Assembly (NCBI GenBank): GCA_023150935.1
Contig: JAKLJW010000032.1
Coordinates: forward strand, 17,577 to 63,347
DNA: 45,771 nucleotides
Direction of reading: 5' to 3'
Source: Candidatus Binatia bacterium
GTDB lineage: Bacteria > Desulfobacterota > Binatia > HRBIN30
Below, piece after piece: positions 25,028 through 34,546 of the stretch (position 1 is the first letter of the stretch; each line of letters begins with the position of its first letter). The position numbers were made by a program, and so were the translations under genes. The notes under the pieces are model-generated. The model made no database searches. It saw only the letters and a program-made list of their open reading frames with translations, and was not told the origin of the DNA.

Positions 25028-26398
25028 ATGACCGCCACGCCGTCCCGGACCGTCGCCCGCGCGGGCGCGCTCATTGTCGCCCTGACCTCGCTCGCCTTCC
25101 TCTGGTGGGTTGCCGAAGACCGGGGCGGCAACCTGCGAACCCTCGCCATACTGGTGAGCGTCACATACGCTGCCGGGTGGGTCGTCTACTTCTGTCTAAC
25201 CGGCGGCGCGCTGCGCACCGCACTTCTCAACTGCTTCATCAGCAGCGGCGCACTGGCCCTTGCGCTCGGACTGCTCGAGCTGCCGGCGTGGCTGGGTCTG
25301 ATCGACTACCGGCTCGTCCTGCCCCCCTCACGTCACCTCGGATTCACGCGGATCAAGCCCTGGGCCGACCCCCGTAATGTGCCCGACGCGGAATTGATCT
25401 ATCGGCGCCCACCGGGGGGACGGATCACCGGCGAGACCATCGGTGACCTCGTTTACTGGCTCGGTATCAAGACCGACCGTCGCTACACACTCGATGTTCG
25501 CTACGACAGTCGCGGCTTTCGCAACGAACGCGACCTGGATTCGGCGGCGGTGGTTCTGGTCGGCGACTCGTTTCTGGAGACGGGCCTGGTGAGAGACGCG
25601 GACAGCCTGTCGGCACAACTCCGGCAGCGGCTCGGGGGCGTCGACGTTGCCAATCTCGGGCTCAGCGGCTACGGCCCGCAGCAAGCCCTCGCCGTCATCC
25701 GCCGTTACGCCGTCGCCCTCGGCCCGCGTCTCGTCGTCTGGTTCTTTTTCGAAGGTAACGATCTGCTCGATGTTCCCCGCTACGTCGAGCTCACCCGCGA
25801 CTGGGATCGGACGTTGAACGTCTATCACGGGTTCGGAGAGCGCGCCTTCACAACCAACGTCCTCCGGCATCTCGCCGATCGGCTCACCGTGGCGCCGGTG
25901 CATGACCGTCCGGACGCCCGGACACGGTCGTGCACGTTGGACTCGGGTCGGCACGGTTCGCCGGAAACGATCTATTTCGCCTACCCTGGCGAGCCGCTGA
26001 CGATCGACGAATTGGGTGCTCTGGGGGTGACGGAGGCGCTGGTCGAGAGCGCTCAGCGACTGACAAGCGCACACGAAATCACGCTGCTGCTCGCGTTCGT
26101 GCCGACCAAGTTCAGGGTGTACTACGATTACTGCTCCTTCCCCGCGGGTTCGATGGCCGGCCGGTGGAGGCCCAACGATCTGCCGGCTCGAATGGCAACC
26201 TGGAGTGCGGCCGCCGGTGTGCCGTTTCTGGATCTGACCGCGCCTCTACGCCGCGCCGCCGAGCGCGGCGATCTCGTGTATTTCCCGGACGACGGACACT
26301 GGAATCCCGCCGGTATTGTCGTCGCCGCGGATGCGCTTTCCGCGTGGATTTGCCGGTCCGGCGTGCTACCGTCCGATCGGTCCCCGTGTCATCCGTAA
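25028..26398 (+). CDS. Membrane-bound SGNH/GDSL-type hydrolase or acyltransferase
   Basis: 456 residues. Three N-terminal membrane helices (about 13-29, 39-57, 66-85) are followed by a large exported domain. All SGNH blocks are visible: VVLVGDSFLETG with S181 (block I), NLGLSGYGPQQ with Gly (block II), FEGNDLLD with N244 (block III), and DDGHWNPAG with D421 and H424 (block V). Such proteins deacylate or acylate extracellular polysaccharide or lipid-linked sugars. It begins a tight plus-strand run with a GT-C glycosyltransferase 59 bases downstream, so a role in envelope glycan decoration is inferred. The substrate cannot be read from sequence. Confidence 0.82.
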   Translation: MTATPSRTVARAGALIVALTSLAFLWWVAEDRGGNLRTLAILVSVTYAAGWVVYFCLTGGALRTALLNCFISSGALALALGLLELPAWLGLIDYRLVLPPSRHLGFTRIKPWADPRNVPDAELIYRRPPGGRITGETIGDLVYWLGIKTDRRYTLDVRYDSRGFRNERDLDSAAVVLVGDSFLETGLVRDADSLSAQLRQRLGGVDVANLGLSGYGPQQALAVIRRYAVALGPRLVVWFFFEGNDLLDVPRYVELTRDWDRTLNVYHGFGERAFTTNVLRHLADRLTVAPVHDRPDARTRSCTLDSGRHGSPETIYFAYPGEPLTIDELGALGVTEALVESAQRLTSAHEITLLLAFVPTKFRVYYDYCSFPAGSMAGRWRPNDLPARMATWSAAAGVPFLDLTAPLRRAAERGDLVYFPDDGHWNPAGIVVAADALSAWICRSGVLPSDRSPCHP

Positions 26399-26457
26399 TC
26401 GCCACACCACCTGCGTGCCGGGGCGGAAGCCGACTCGCGAAGTGGTTTTCACGGCAC

Positions 26458-28107
26458 ATGCCGGTGAAGACTGTACCGGTGATTGCCGCTGCAGGTATCG
26501 TGTTGGGTTTCGTCTGGCACTGCTGGCTGACCGACTACGTCGTGGACGACGCGTTTATCACCTTTCGGTACGCCCGGAACCTCGCCCGGGGGCTGGGGTT
26601 GGTGTTCAACCCCGGCGATTACGTGGAGGGATACACGAACTTCCTGTGGACTTCGATTCTCGGCGGGGTGGCATGGCTGCTTCCGGGCAGCGATTTGCTG
26701 CCGGTTGCGCAGGGCCTCGGAATTCTGTTCGGCGTCGCGACACTCGTTGCGGTCACCCGTTTCTCCTGGTCGATACGGGGTGGCAGGAGCGGCGCGGGTT
26801 TGATTGCCCCGACGTTCCTTGCCCTGCAATCGCCTTTCGTGGCGTGGAGCAGCGGCGGACTCGAGACGATGCTGTTCGCGTTCCTGGTGTTCGCCGCCAC
26901 CGTGGCTTACGTCCGGGCGGTTGCGACGGACAGCGGCTTCGTCCGGCCGTCAGTGCTGTTCGCTCTCGCGGTGCTGACGCGACCGGACGGCTTCGTGTTC
27001 TTTGCCGCGGCATCGTTGCATCTCCTGACGGGCGAGTTGCGGGCGAGGCGTATAGGCTGGCAGCGGCTGTTGGCGTGGACGCTTCCGTTTGCTGCGATCT
27101 TCCTTCCGTACATGGCGTGGCGTTGGTGGTACTACGGGTACCTCTTGCCGAACACCTTCTATGCCAAGGTGGACGGCGGTCTGGCCCAGCATCTGCGGGG
27201 CGCGCGTTACGCGGCGCAATTCCTGATTCACGCCGGCGCACCGATGCTGGCGCTCTCTCTGGGTCTAAGGCTGATGCGGTGCCGCCCGTTATGGGTGCGT
27301 GTGTTCGCGCTGCAGATAGCCGCTCAACTGGCCTACGTGTTCTACGTCGGCGGCGATGGCCTCGCCTTCTATCGTTTCTTCGTTCCCGTACTGCCGTTTG
27401 CCGCCGTGACGGGGCAAGAGGGCGCTCTGGCGATATGGAGGCGGTTGGATGTGGGGTGGCGCACGTCGCGGGCCCGCCGGGCGACATTCGGCGCGGCCGC
27501 AGTGCTTGCCGTGGCGCTGCTTTACGGCGCGCGCGCAAGCATGCCCGTCTATGCGTTTCCGGCGGCTTACCGTTGGTTCGAGCCGCAGTCCGAGCTCAGC
27601 TTCCCGCACCCCGGCGCTGCCCGGTACCTCTGGTTCGACAACTATTTCGTCGATCGGTTGGCGACCGCGGCTCGCTGGTTGAACGCGCACGCCGCTCCCG
27701 GCTCTCTGGTGGCGGCGACCCCGGCGGGTGCGATCGGGTACTACATGGACTTACCGCTGATCGATATGCTCGGTCTGACCGACGCACGTATCGCGCGGGC
27801 GCCATTGCCCACCGCGGGTCAGGGGCGCGCCGGACACGAACGGGCGGACGGCCGCTACGTGCTATCGCGTCGCCCCGACTACATTCTGCTCGGCAACGTT
27901 GCCGTCTTGCCGCGCCCGCTGGTCGATGCCGATTTCCCGGCCAAACTGACGCTGGCGGCCGAGCACCAGATCTGGCGCGATCCGACCTTTCACAGGGACT
28001 ACGTCCGAGAGACCGTAAGGCTGGCCGATCACGGCCTCTTCCAGTACTTCACCTTCTACCGCCGCCGCGACAACCACACATGGTCTGTGCCCTCACCCTC
28101 TTCCTAG
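26458..28107 (+). CDS. GT-C fold membrane glycosyltransferase, arabinosyltransferase/ArnT-like
   Basis: 549 residues from ATG 26458. A first membrane helix leads to the acidic motif DYVVDDAFITFRYARNLA (D30, D31), then GLVFNPGDYVEGYTNFLW. This is the first periplasmic loop of GT-C enzymes using a polyprenyl-phosphate sugar donor, where the Asp pair binds the metal and sugar. About ten membrane helices follow, and a soluble C-terminal domain (about 360-549) ends the protein. It transfers one sugar to an acceptor at the outer face of the inner membrane. The acceptor is unknown: lipid A, polysaccharide or a protein are all possible. Its last 28 bases are shared with the start of the next gene. 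Confidence 0.82.
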   Translation: MPVKTVPVIAAAGIVLGFVWHCWLTDYVVDDAFITFRYARNLARGLGLVFNPGDYVEGYTNFLWTSILGGVAWLLPGSDLLPVAQGLGILFGVATLVAVTRFSWSIRGGRSGAGLIAPTFLALQSPFVAWSSGGLETMLFAFLVFAATVAYVRAVATDSGFVRPSVLFALAVLTRPDGFVFFAAASLHLLTGELRARRIGWQRLLAWTLPFAAIFLPYMAWRWWYYGYLLPNTFYAKVDGGLAQHLRGARYAAQFLIHAGAPMLALSLGLRLMRCRPLWVRVFALQIAAQLAYVFYVGGDGLAFYRFFVPVLPFAAVTGQEGALAIWRRLDVGWRTSRARRATFGAAAVLAVALLYGARASMPVYAFPAAYRWFEPQSELSFPHPGAARYLWFDNYFVDRLATAARWLNAHAAPGSLVAATPAGAIGYYMDLPLIDMLGLTDARIARAPLPTAGQGRAGHERADGRYVLSRRPDYILLGNVAVLPRPLVDADFPAKLTLAAEHQIWRDPTFHRDYVRETVRLADHGLFQYFTFYRRRDNHTWSVPSPSS

Positions 28108-30131
28108 CCCTGTCTGGCGTCGCCCCGACTGCCTCGGGCAGCCCGCGGCCGGCGGTCAGCCCTCGGTTCATGCCTCCGGAGCAACCGCCATGCGACGCTG
28201 GCGACCTCGCCGCCACGCTGTCGCGGCTGACAGAAGCGATCTACGACGATCCGGCGTGCGAGCCGGCGGATACGAACGGCGACAGCGCGATTTCCGTCGC
28301 CGACCTGAGTGCCGCCATTGCGGCACCGTCGCCACCGCCTCCGTCACCGACTCCCAGTATGCTCTCGCTTCCAACCGCGACCCCGTCCGCCCTGCCGACG
28401 GTGCCGCCAACCATGATCCCGACCGCGTCGCCAACCGTCTCGCCATCGCGATCGCCGACGGCGTCTCCAAGCCAATCGCCGACGGTCCCGCCGACGTGGT
28501 CTCTGACCCCCCTGCCAAGTCCGTCGCCGACCGGTTCGCCCACCGGTTCGCCGACGGCACCGCCTACCCGGTCGCCAACGTCGCCCTTGACACCAACCCC
28601 AACTGCCTCGCGTTCGGCGACGCCCACCCGTAGCGCGACGGTTGCGTGGACGGCGACGCCATCACTCACGGCCTCGCTCAGCCCCTCGGCCACGCAATCG
28701 CCGTCAGGGGCGCATCCATCGACGTATCTCGGCGGGGCCGGGGAGGATCAGGTGCGGGACGTCGCTACCGATGCCGCCGGTAACATCTATGTGACCGGCG
28801 GTACGGCCTCGGCGGCGTTTCCGCTGAGCGCCGGCGCCTACGATACGGTTCCCAACGGGTCGATGGATGTATTTGTCGCCAAGCTCGCGCCCGACGGCAC
28901 GTTGATCTGGTCGTCCCTGCTCGGAGGGCCGAAGTACGACCGGGCGTACGCCATCGAACTCGCCCCGAACGGGGACGTCGTGGTGGCCGGGCGCGCTGGC
29001 CCGGGTTTTCCCACCACCGCCGGCGTGGTCCAAGCCACCTTCGGCGGCGACGACAATCCCAACGCGCTGTACGGTCAGCAGGACGGCTTTGTCGCCGCGT
29101 TCAGCCCCGACGGTCGCCAGTTGCGTTGGGCAACTTACCTCGGGGGTCCGGACCGCGGCACGATACGTGACCTGGATGTCGATGGCGACGGCGCCGTGGT
29201 CGCGGTACTGGGCGACGTATCGCGGCCGAACCCGCACGTCACGGCGGGCGCTTTCCAGACGAGTCTGGTGGGCGGCAGCGGCACTCTGGTCGCGCGGCTG
29301 TCGGCAACCGGCACGGCGGTGGAATGGGCGACGTACCTCGACGGATCGGGTGTTGACGGCGGCACTCCGTCGGTGCGGATCGGCCAAGATGGAACCGTCT
29401 ACGTGCTTGGCTACACCAACTCGGCCGACATGCCGACGACACCGGGTGCGTTCGATCGCACCTACAATGGCGGGGGCGATCTGCACCTTGCCCGCCTGCA
29501 AGCCGACGGCCGACAACTCCTGTACGGGACGTTCATCGGCGGCAGCGACGGCGAGTATTCCGAAACGCACGGGCTTGCGGTAAAGCCCGACGGGCGCGCA
29601 GTGATCGGTGCGACGACCCTGTCGTCCGACTTCCCTGTCACCGCCGGCGTCTTCCAGACCACGTACGGCGGAACGGGTGGCGCGGGCAAGGGCGCCGGCA
29701 CCAACTACCTCGGCGACGGCTTCGTGGCGATCGTAAGCGCGGACGGCGCTTCCCTGCTCGCCGCCACGTACGTTGGCAGCACGCACGGCGAAGGGGTTGA
29801 GGGCGTTGTGATTCGGCCGGACGACACCATTGCGCTGAGCGGTGCGACCTACTCGCCCGGTTTCCCGATTACGGCCGAGGCCGCGCAAGCGAAGCTGCGC
29901 GGACAGGCGGACGTGTTCGTGGTCGTACTGAGTGCGGATCTGCGGCACCTTGTGTACGGCACCTTCGTTGGCGGGAACGACCTCGACTACGGCCGCAGTC
30001 TGGCGGGTACCGCCCAGGGCATTCTGGTCGTGGGCGGCCAGACACGTTCGGCGAACTGGCCGGTCGCGGGCGCGCTGCAGGGGCAGCTTGGCGGCGGCTT
30101 CGACGGCGCCCTTGCCGCGGTGGCCCGGTGA
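28080..30131 (+). CDS. Secreted SBBP-repeat beta-propeller protein with EF-hand/dockerin-like N-domain
   Basis: 683 residues from ATG 28080, which overlaps the end of the glycosyltransferase gene. A short signal peptide (MVCALTLFLALSGVAPTASG) is followed by a single Ca-loop-like stretch (DTNGDSAISVADLSAAI, about 61-77), a Pro/Ser/Thr linker (about 80-215), then SBBP repeats to the end. The repeats (about 220-683) carry 'STYLGGAGEDQVRDVATDAAGNIYVTGGT' and 'DGTLIWSSLLGG' type strands, each about 60 residues. They form a beta-propeller commonly found in secreted proteins of complex bacteria. It is a close paralogue of the SBBP part of 36601-40242. It ends in a GTGA junction with the next gene. 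Ligand unknown. Confidence 0.82.
   Translation: MVCALTLFLALSGVAPTASGSPRPAVSPRFMPPEQPPCDAGDLAATLSRLTEAIYDDPACEPADTNGDSAISVADLSAAIAAPSPPPPSPTPSMLSLPTATPSALPTVPPTMIPTASPTVSPSRSPTASPSQSPTVPPTWSLTPLPSPSPTGSPTGSPTAPPTRSPTSPLTPTPTASRSATPTRSATVAWTATPSLTASLSPSATQSPSGAHPSTYLGGAGEDQVRDVATDAAGNIYVTGGTASAAFPLSAGAYDTVPNGSMDVFVAKLAPDGTLIWSSLLGGPKYDRAYAIELAPNGDVVVAGRAGPGFPTTAGVVQATFGGDDNPNALYGQQDGFVAAFSPDGRQLRWATYLGGPDRGTIRDLDVDGDGAVVAVLGDVSRPNPHVTAGAFQTSLVGGSGTLVARLSATGTAVEWATYLDGSGVDGGTPSVRIGQDGTVYVLGYTNSADMPTTPGAFDRTYNGGGDLHLARLQADGRQLLYGTFIGGSDGEYSETHGLAVKPDGRAVIGATTLSSDFPVTAGVFQTTYGGTGGAGKGAGTNYLGDGFVAIVSADGASLLAATYVGSTHGEGVEGVVIRPDDTIALSGATYSPGFPITAEAAQAKLRGQADVFVVVLSADLRHLVYGTFVGGNDLDYGRSLAGTAQGILVVGGQTRSANWPVAGALQGQLGGGFDGALAAVAR
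28330..28720 (+). repeat. Thr/Pro/Ser low-complexity coding tract
   Basis: Encodes about 130 residues rich in Pro, Ser and Thr (SPTASPSQSPTVPPTW type) between the Ca-loop and the SBBP domain. The coding DNA is a loose CCGAC/CCGTC repeat. Confidence 0.75.
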
Positions 30132-31870
30132 AGCGTCTCCGCCCAGGCATGCTCAATACCTTCCGCGCGCTCCTCCCGGCGATGGTGCTCGGGATCGGAG
30201 CTTGCACGGGCGACTCGGCGACGGTGGAAGAGGCCGCGGGCATCGCCAGTCATCCGCCGACCGTGCCTCAATTCGGCGTCTTCGAGATCGCGATAAACCC
30301 GCATCGGCAATTCGCGGATCCTTTCTTCGCGCTATCCATCCGGGCGTTCTTTACGAGTCCCGCTGCCGTCTCTCATTCGGTCGCCGGTTTCTATTACGGT
30401 GGTGGGGTTTGGAAAGTCCGCTTCGTACCGGATCGGCTCGGTCAGTGGAGCTTTACGTACGAGGTGACCGGTCCGCACGGTTTTCGGATGGGCGGAGCCG
30501 ATGGATTCGTCTGCGAACCCTCGGCGTTGCCGCGTCCATTGCGTGTCAATCCCGACAATCCGTTCCGCTGGGTGGTTCCCGGGGCGAGTGCCGCGGAGAC
30601 GCCGCGACCGTACTTCCCTCTCGGGTTGCAGGATTGCGTTCGGCTGCGTGACGGCAGTCTCGGAACCCTGCCCGTCGACGGCGAGTTCGACCGCGGGAGC
30701 AGCCGTTCGGTCTCGACCGATGACTACCTCGCGCTGTTCGGTGCGGCCGGTTTCAACCTTCTGCGCTTCTCGCAGAAGAACTGCTCGTTCGTGCTGTACG
30801 ACGACCTCGACAACTTCCGCGAGGCCGAGAGCCTCGCCACCGATACGCTGCTCGAGCAAGCCCGGGCGCGCGGCTTCCGGGTCTTCTTCGGCCTGTTTGG
30901 ATATCACGGCGAGTGGGCTCACGACAGTCATATCCTGCGGGCACTGCGCCGGCGCCTCGACTACTGGATCGGGTTCCGGGAAGAAGCGCTCCTGGATCCC
31001 GGCGACGTGAAGACCGTCGAGAAGGAGAAAAGGTTCGCGTCCTATGCGATTGCCCGCTGGGGGGCGTACGTCGATTTCTGGGAATTACTCAACGAACGGA
31101 CGGCGGCAACGGAGTGGGTCGGCGGGATGGCCAGACACGTCAGGCAGGTGGACTCGTATCGGCATCCCATAGCGACGAGCTGGCAACGGCCCGAGCTGCC
31201 GGACATCGATATCAACTCCCCGCACTGGTACGAATCGGAGTCCGAGCACGAGTCCGACCTGCGCGTGGCCGACCAGGCGGCCCGGTGGAAGGCCTTCGGC
31301 AAGCCCGTCATCGTCGGCGAGCAGGGCAACCAGGGAATGAACTGGGACCCGCTGTCCGCGAGACGGATGCGTATTCGGGCGTGGACCGCGTTATTCGAGG
31401 AAATCGGCCTGATCTTCTGGAACACTTCATGGTCCAAGCGCGGCATGAATAGGGGGGTGGTGCGTCCCGGCAACCCGTCCAACATCTACCTCGGTCCCGA
31501 GGAACGTAACTATGTGCGCGTCCTTGCCGAATTCGGCCAGCGTCTCGACGCCGGCGCGCGCCGGACCGCGGTGGCGGTATCGCCGGCCGATGCGGTGCGG
31601 GCTTATGGCCTCCGCTCGGAGTCGATCAGCGCCGCCTACATCGTCCACGTCAGGAATCGCGATCGTCCCGTCGATGACCTGGTGCTGGTGATCGATCCGC
31701 CACTGGGAGTCGAACCGGGGACTCCGTTGCAGGCTGACTGCATCGATCCCGCCAGCGGTCGGCCGGCGTTGTCGTCCCGGTTGAAGGCGATCGTGCCGAT
31801 CCGCTTGTCCGTTCCGGCCTTCGCGGTCGACCTTGCCTGCACCGTCAAGCGGCCCCAGCCTCCAGAATGA
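30128..31870 (+). CDS. Lipoprotein with DUF5060 and GH5-like glycoside hydrolase domain
   Basis: 580 residues; the GTG start overlaps the SBBP stop (GTGA). A lipobox-like site (LGIGAC, Cys about 26) suggests a lipoprotein. Residues about 48-130 form a DUF5060 domain (FFALSIRAFF.., GFYYGGGVWKVRF, GQWSFTYEV), which usually sits before a TIM-barrel glycosidase. The barrel spans about 150-470: WELLNERTAA gives the acid/base E323 after Asn, and VIVGEQGNQG gives the nucleophile E398, the pair expected of clan GH-A hydrolases. A short beta domain ends the protein (about 490-575). It should cleave a polysaccharide outside the cytoplasmic membrane; the specificity cannot be told. Confidence 0.83.
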   Translation: MKRLRPGMLNTFRALLPAMVLGIGACTGDSATVEEAAGIASHPPTVPQFGVFEIAINPHRQFADPFFALSIRAFFTSPAAVSHSVAGFYYGGGVWKVRFVPDRLGQWSFTYEVTGPHGFRMGGADGFVCEPSALPRPLRVNPDNPFRWVVPGASAAETPRPYFPLGLQDCVRLRDGSLGTLPVDGEFDRGSSRSVSTDDYLALFGAAGFNLLRFSQKNCSFVLYDDLDNFREAESLATDTLLEQARARGFRVFFGLFGYHGEWAHDSHILRALRRRLDYWIGFREEALLDPGDVKTVEKEKRFASYAIARWGAYVDFWELLNERTAATEWVGGMARHVRQVDSYRHPIATSWQRPELPDIDINSPHWYESESEHESDLRVADQAARWKAFGKPVIVGEQGNQGMNWDPLSARRMRIRAWTALFEEIGLIFWNTSWSKRGMNRGVVRPGNPSNIYLGPEERNYVRVLAEFGQRLDAGARRTAVAVSPADAVRAYGLRSESISAAYIVHVRNRDRPVDDLVLVIDPPLGVEPGTPLQADCIDPASGRPALSSRLKAIVPIRLSVPAFAVDLACTVKRPQPPE

Positions 31871-31882
31871 GCGGCAGGTCGG

Positions 31883-34540
31883 ATGCGCGTCGCCGGGCCG
31901 GCAGGGGTGTCGGCTCGCGCCAGGGTTGTGTCTTGTGAAACCGGAGTCGCGTTGGTAGCGTCGTTGATAAACCTCTCTCGGTGGCTCGAATTGTACGCTC
32001 TGCGCGGGTTTCATGCCTTCGCCCTGGCGGTGGGCTGGTCGGTATGCTTGGGTGCGCACGCGCTGCCCGCTCAGACCGCGCAGTGGCCCGTCGCCAATCC
32101 CGGGTTCACGCTGCAGCCGCCTAACGAATACGCCACTTACGCGATGGTAACCGCGAACGGTTACCACACGGGGATGGACATTTTGGGTGCGACAGCGCCG
32201 TGTGACTACGATACGGCGGTCGTTGCCGGAGTGACCGGCACGGTCGTCGACATTCAACCGCTGGAACCGTGCGCGACACCACCGGTCGGCGCATGTCCCG
32301 GGGGAGGCTGTCCGGACGAGGGGCTGGGCAACTCGGTAACCGTGCTCGGTGACGACGGCCTCTACTATGTCTACGGCCACCTCGACTCCATCGATTCGGG
32401 TCTTTCGCTCGGGCAGGCGGTTACTCCCGCCACGCTGGTAGGAATCATGGGTAACTCCGGTTACGGCGTGCCGCGGCGGGGCTACTGCGCGGGTGAACCA
32501 GCCTGCGCGTCGAGTGGTCAGAACTTTACGCCACATCTCCATTTCGAAGCCAAAAACGGTCCGTTCCTCGGCCCCGGTTACAGCCCCAATCTCCCCGATA
32601 TCGGCGGCTACGCGGACCCGGCGCGCAGCCTTTACGCCGTTACGGCGATCTCGCCGACGTTGGTGAGGGTCGAGAGCAACCCGTCGGTTCTCGCGCGCGG
32701 CGTGCCTGGAAATCCACCGTCACAGTCGAGTGCGGTGCTGGCGTTCGGCGAGCGGTTTGTCGCCTACGAGCGGTCCGGAACCTTCTTGCATCTCCACGTA
32801 CCGGCGGCGAGGCGGCTGCCCACGGAGGTCTGGGTGCCGGAAACGGAGGTGGTTCCCGACGCCGACCTGCCCGCCGGGGCGGTGGTCATTCGCGTCGTCA
32901 GTCCGCAGGCGGACGGAGGAGTCACTGCCTACAACCAGGCATCGACGGCGGGAACCCGGACCGCCCGTTTGTGGCAGGGTCAGATGTTGGTGGCGACAGC
33001 GAGGCAGGTCGCACAGCCAGGAGACGGGTGTGCCGGGGAGTGGTTCCAACTGCAGACCGCGCGCTCGGCAGGTGGGCTGCAACCCGTTGCGTGGGTGTGC
33101 GATCGGACGGCGACGCAGGTCTTGCTGGAAACCATCCAGCCCTGCGATGCCCAGGGTGCATGCGTCGCTCCGGGTCCCTGCGAGGCCGACCCGGGAGTGT
33201 GCACGCCGGCCGGTTGCGAGTACGCGGCCGATCCCGGCGCAGCTTGCGATGACGGTAACCCGTGCACTGGCGCCGATGCCTGCACGGTGACAAAGAAGTG
33301 CGAAGGCACTCCGGTTTGTACGCCGACGCCGACGCCGACCCCGACTCCGACGCCATCGCCATCGGCGTCGCCTTCCGCAACCCGGACGCGAACGCCGACA
33401 AGAACCTCCACGGTCACCCCGACGTCGAGTGCCACGGCTACGCCTACCGCAACATCAACCGATACGACGACACCGACGCCGACCGCCACGGTTACCTCGA
33501 CGTCGAGCGCGACCGACACACCGACCGACACGCCGACCGACAGCCCGACACCGACCGAGACGCCAACCGACAGTCCCACGCCGGCGCCGACCGAAACCAC
33601 CGGGCCGTCGGAGACGGCTACATCCACCCCGCCGGCGGCGACTGCCGGTATCAGTGGCCGGGTAACGTATTACTCCGACGGTGGTCCGGTGCCGGACGCC
33701 GTGCTGGTCGCCACGGCGGCCAGTGTCGTCACCGCACCGAGCGGCCCGGCCGGCGAATTCTTGCTTACCGGCATCCCTCTCCTCGACACGGTGCTCTCGG
33801 CGACCAGAGTCGGCGGTCGGGGTAACGGCGTCGGCGCCCTCGACGCGACGTTCGTTCTGCAAGCCACTGTAGGTTTGCGCGCGCTGAGCGCTCAGCAGAT
33901 GCTCGCCGGCGATGTTACCGGCAACGGCTCGGTCACGGCACTTGACGCGTCCCGCATCCTCCAGCTCGCGGTGGGGATAATCCCGCAGCTCCCGGTTGCC
34001 GATCGTTGCGGGTCGGAATGGTTATTCCAGCCTGCGCCGGCGGCCAGCCCGAATCAGAGCGTCTGGCAGCCGGCGATCACGGCCACGACTTGCCAGAACG
34101 GCAGCATCGCCTACGAGCCTCTGATCGGCGACTCCACCGATCAGAACTTCTCGGCTTTGCTATTCGGCGACGTTACCGGGAACTGGCGGGCTCCGAGCGG
34201 CGCTTCCGGCGGGGCCGCGGACGCGCCGGATGACGGCGTTGCGGTGCGCACTGGCCCGTTGCGCGTACGGGGCGATCGGGATGCCCTGTTGCCGGTGTAT
34301 GTCGATGCCGACACTCCCGCGCACGCCTTTTTCGCCGACATCTCGTACGACGCCTCGCGCTGGCGCGTGGCGAGGGTGTACCGCCTCGCCGCCGCCGGGC
34401 GCACTCTGCTTGCGGTCAACGAGGTGCGTCCGGGTAGCGTTCGCGTGGCCGGGGCTGCCGCCACCGCTCTTCGTCGCCAGCGGGGTCCCGCACTGGCAAT
34501 CCGTCTCGTCGCTCGCACTGTGCCCGCGACGGACGGATAG
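31883..34540 (+). CDS. Secreted M23 (LytM-type) metallopeptidase with TPT linker, dockerin-like and cohesin-like tail
   Basis: 885 residues; the N-terminus is uncertain because the signal-like hydrophobic stretch ends only near residue 63 (AFALAVGWSVCLGAHALPAQ). The catalytic domain (about 75-235) has the full M23 zinc set: H95 and D99 in GYHTGMD, H218 and H220 in TPHLHFE. M23 enzymes cut peptidoglycan cross-bridges. Then come an SH3-like part (260-390), a Cys-rich module (about 415-478, GAACDDGNPCTGADACT), a TPT linker (about 480-585), a CNA-B-like domain, a dockerin-like pair (GDVTGNGSVTALD at 677) and a cohesin-like sandwich at the end. Twelve bases separate it from the lipoprotein gene. 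Likely an envelope-remodelling enzyme attached through its tail. Confidence 0.82.
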   Translation: MRVAGPAGVSARARVVSCETGVALVASLINLSRWLELYALRGFHAFALAVGWSVCLGAHALPAQTAQWPVANPGFTLQPPNEYATYAMVTANGYHTGMDILGATAPCDYDTAVVAGVTGTVVDIQPLEPCATPPVGACPGGGCPDEGLGNSVTVLGDDGLYYVYGHLDSIDSGLSLGQAVTPATLVGIMGNSGYGVPRRGYCAGEPACASSGQNFTPHLHFEAKNGPFLGPGYSPNLPDIGGYADPARSLYAVTAISPTLVRVESNPSVLARGVPGNPPSQSSAVLAFGERFVAYERSGTFLHLHVPAARRLPTEVWVPETEVVPDADLPAGAVVIRVVSPQADGGVTAYNQASTAGTRTARLWQGQMLVATARQVAQPGDGCAGEWFQLQTARSAGGLQPVAWVCDRTATQVLLETIQPCDAQGACVAPGPCEADPGVCTPAGCEYAADPGAACDDGNPCTGADACTVTKKCEGTPVCTPTPTPTPTPTPSPSASPSATRTRTPTRTSTVTPTSSATATPTATSTDTTTPTPTATVTSTSSATDTPTDTPTDSPTPTETPTDSPTPAPTETTGPSETATSTPPAATAGISGRVTYYSDGGPVPDAVLVATAASVVTAPSGPAGEFLLTGIPLLDTVLSATRVGGRGNGVGALDATFVLQATVGLRALSAQQMLAGDVTGNGSVTALDASRILQLAVGIIPQLPVADRCGSEWLFQPAPAASPNQSVWQPAITATTCQNGSIAYEPLIGDSTDQNFSALLFGDVTGNWRAPSGASGGAADAPDDGVAVRTGPLRVRGDRDALLPVYVDADTPAHAFFADISYDASRWRVARVYRLAAAGRTLLAVNEVRPGSVRVAGAAATALRRQRGPALAIRLVARTVPATDG
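33316..33640 (+). repeat. TPT low-complexity coding tract
   Basis: Encodes about 108 residues beginning TPTPTPTPTP and continuing with TDTPTDTPTDSPTPTE type repeats. It links the Cys-rich module to the dockerin-like tail. Confidence 0.8.
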
Positions 34541-34546
34541 AGCGCC

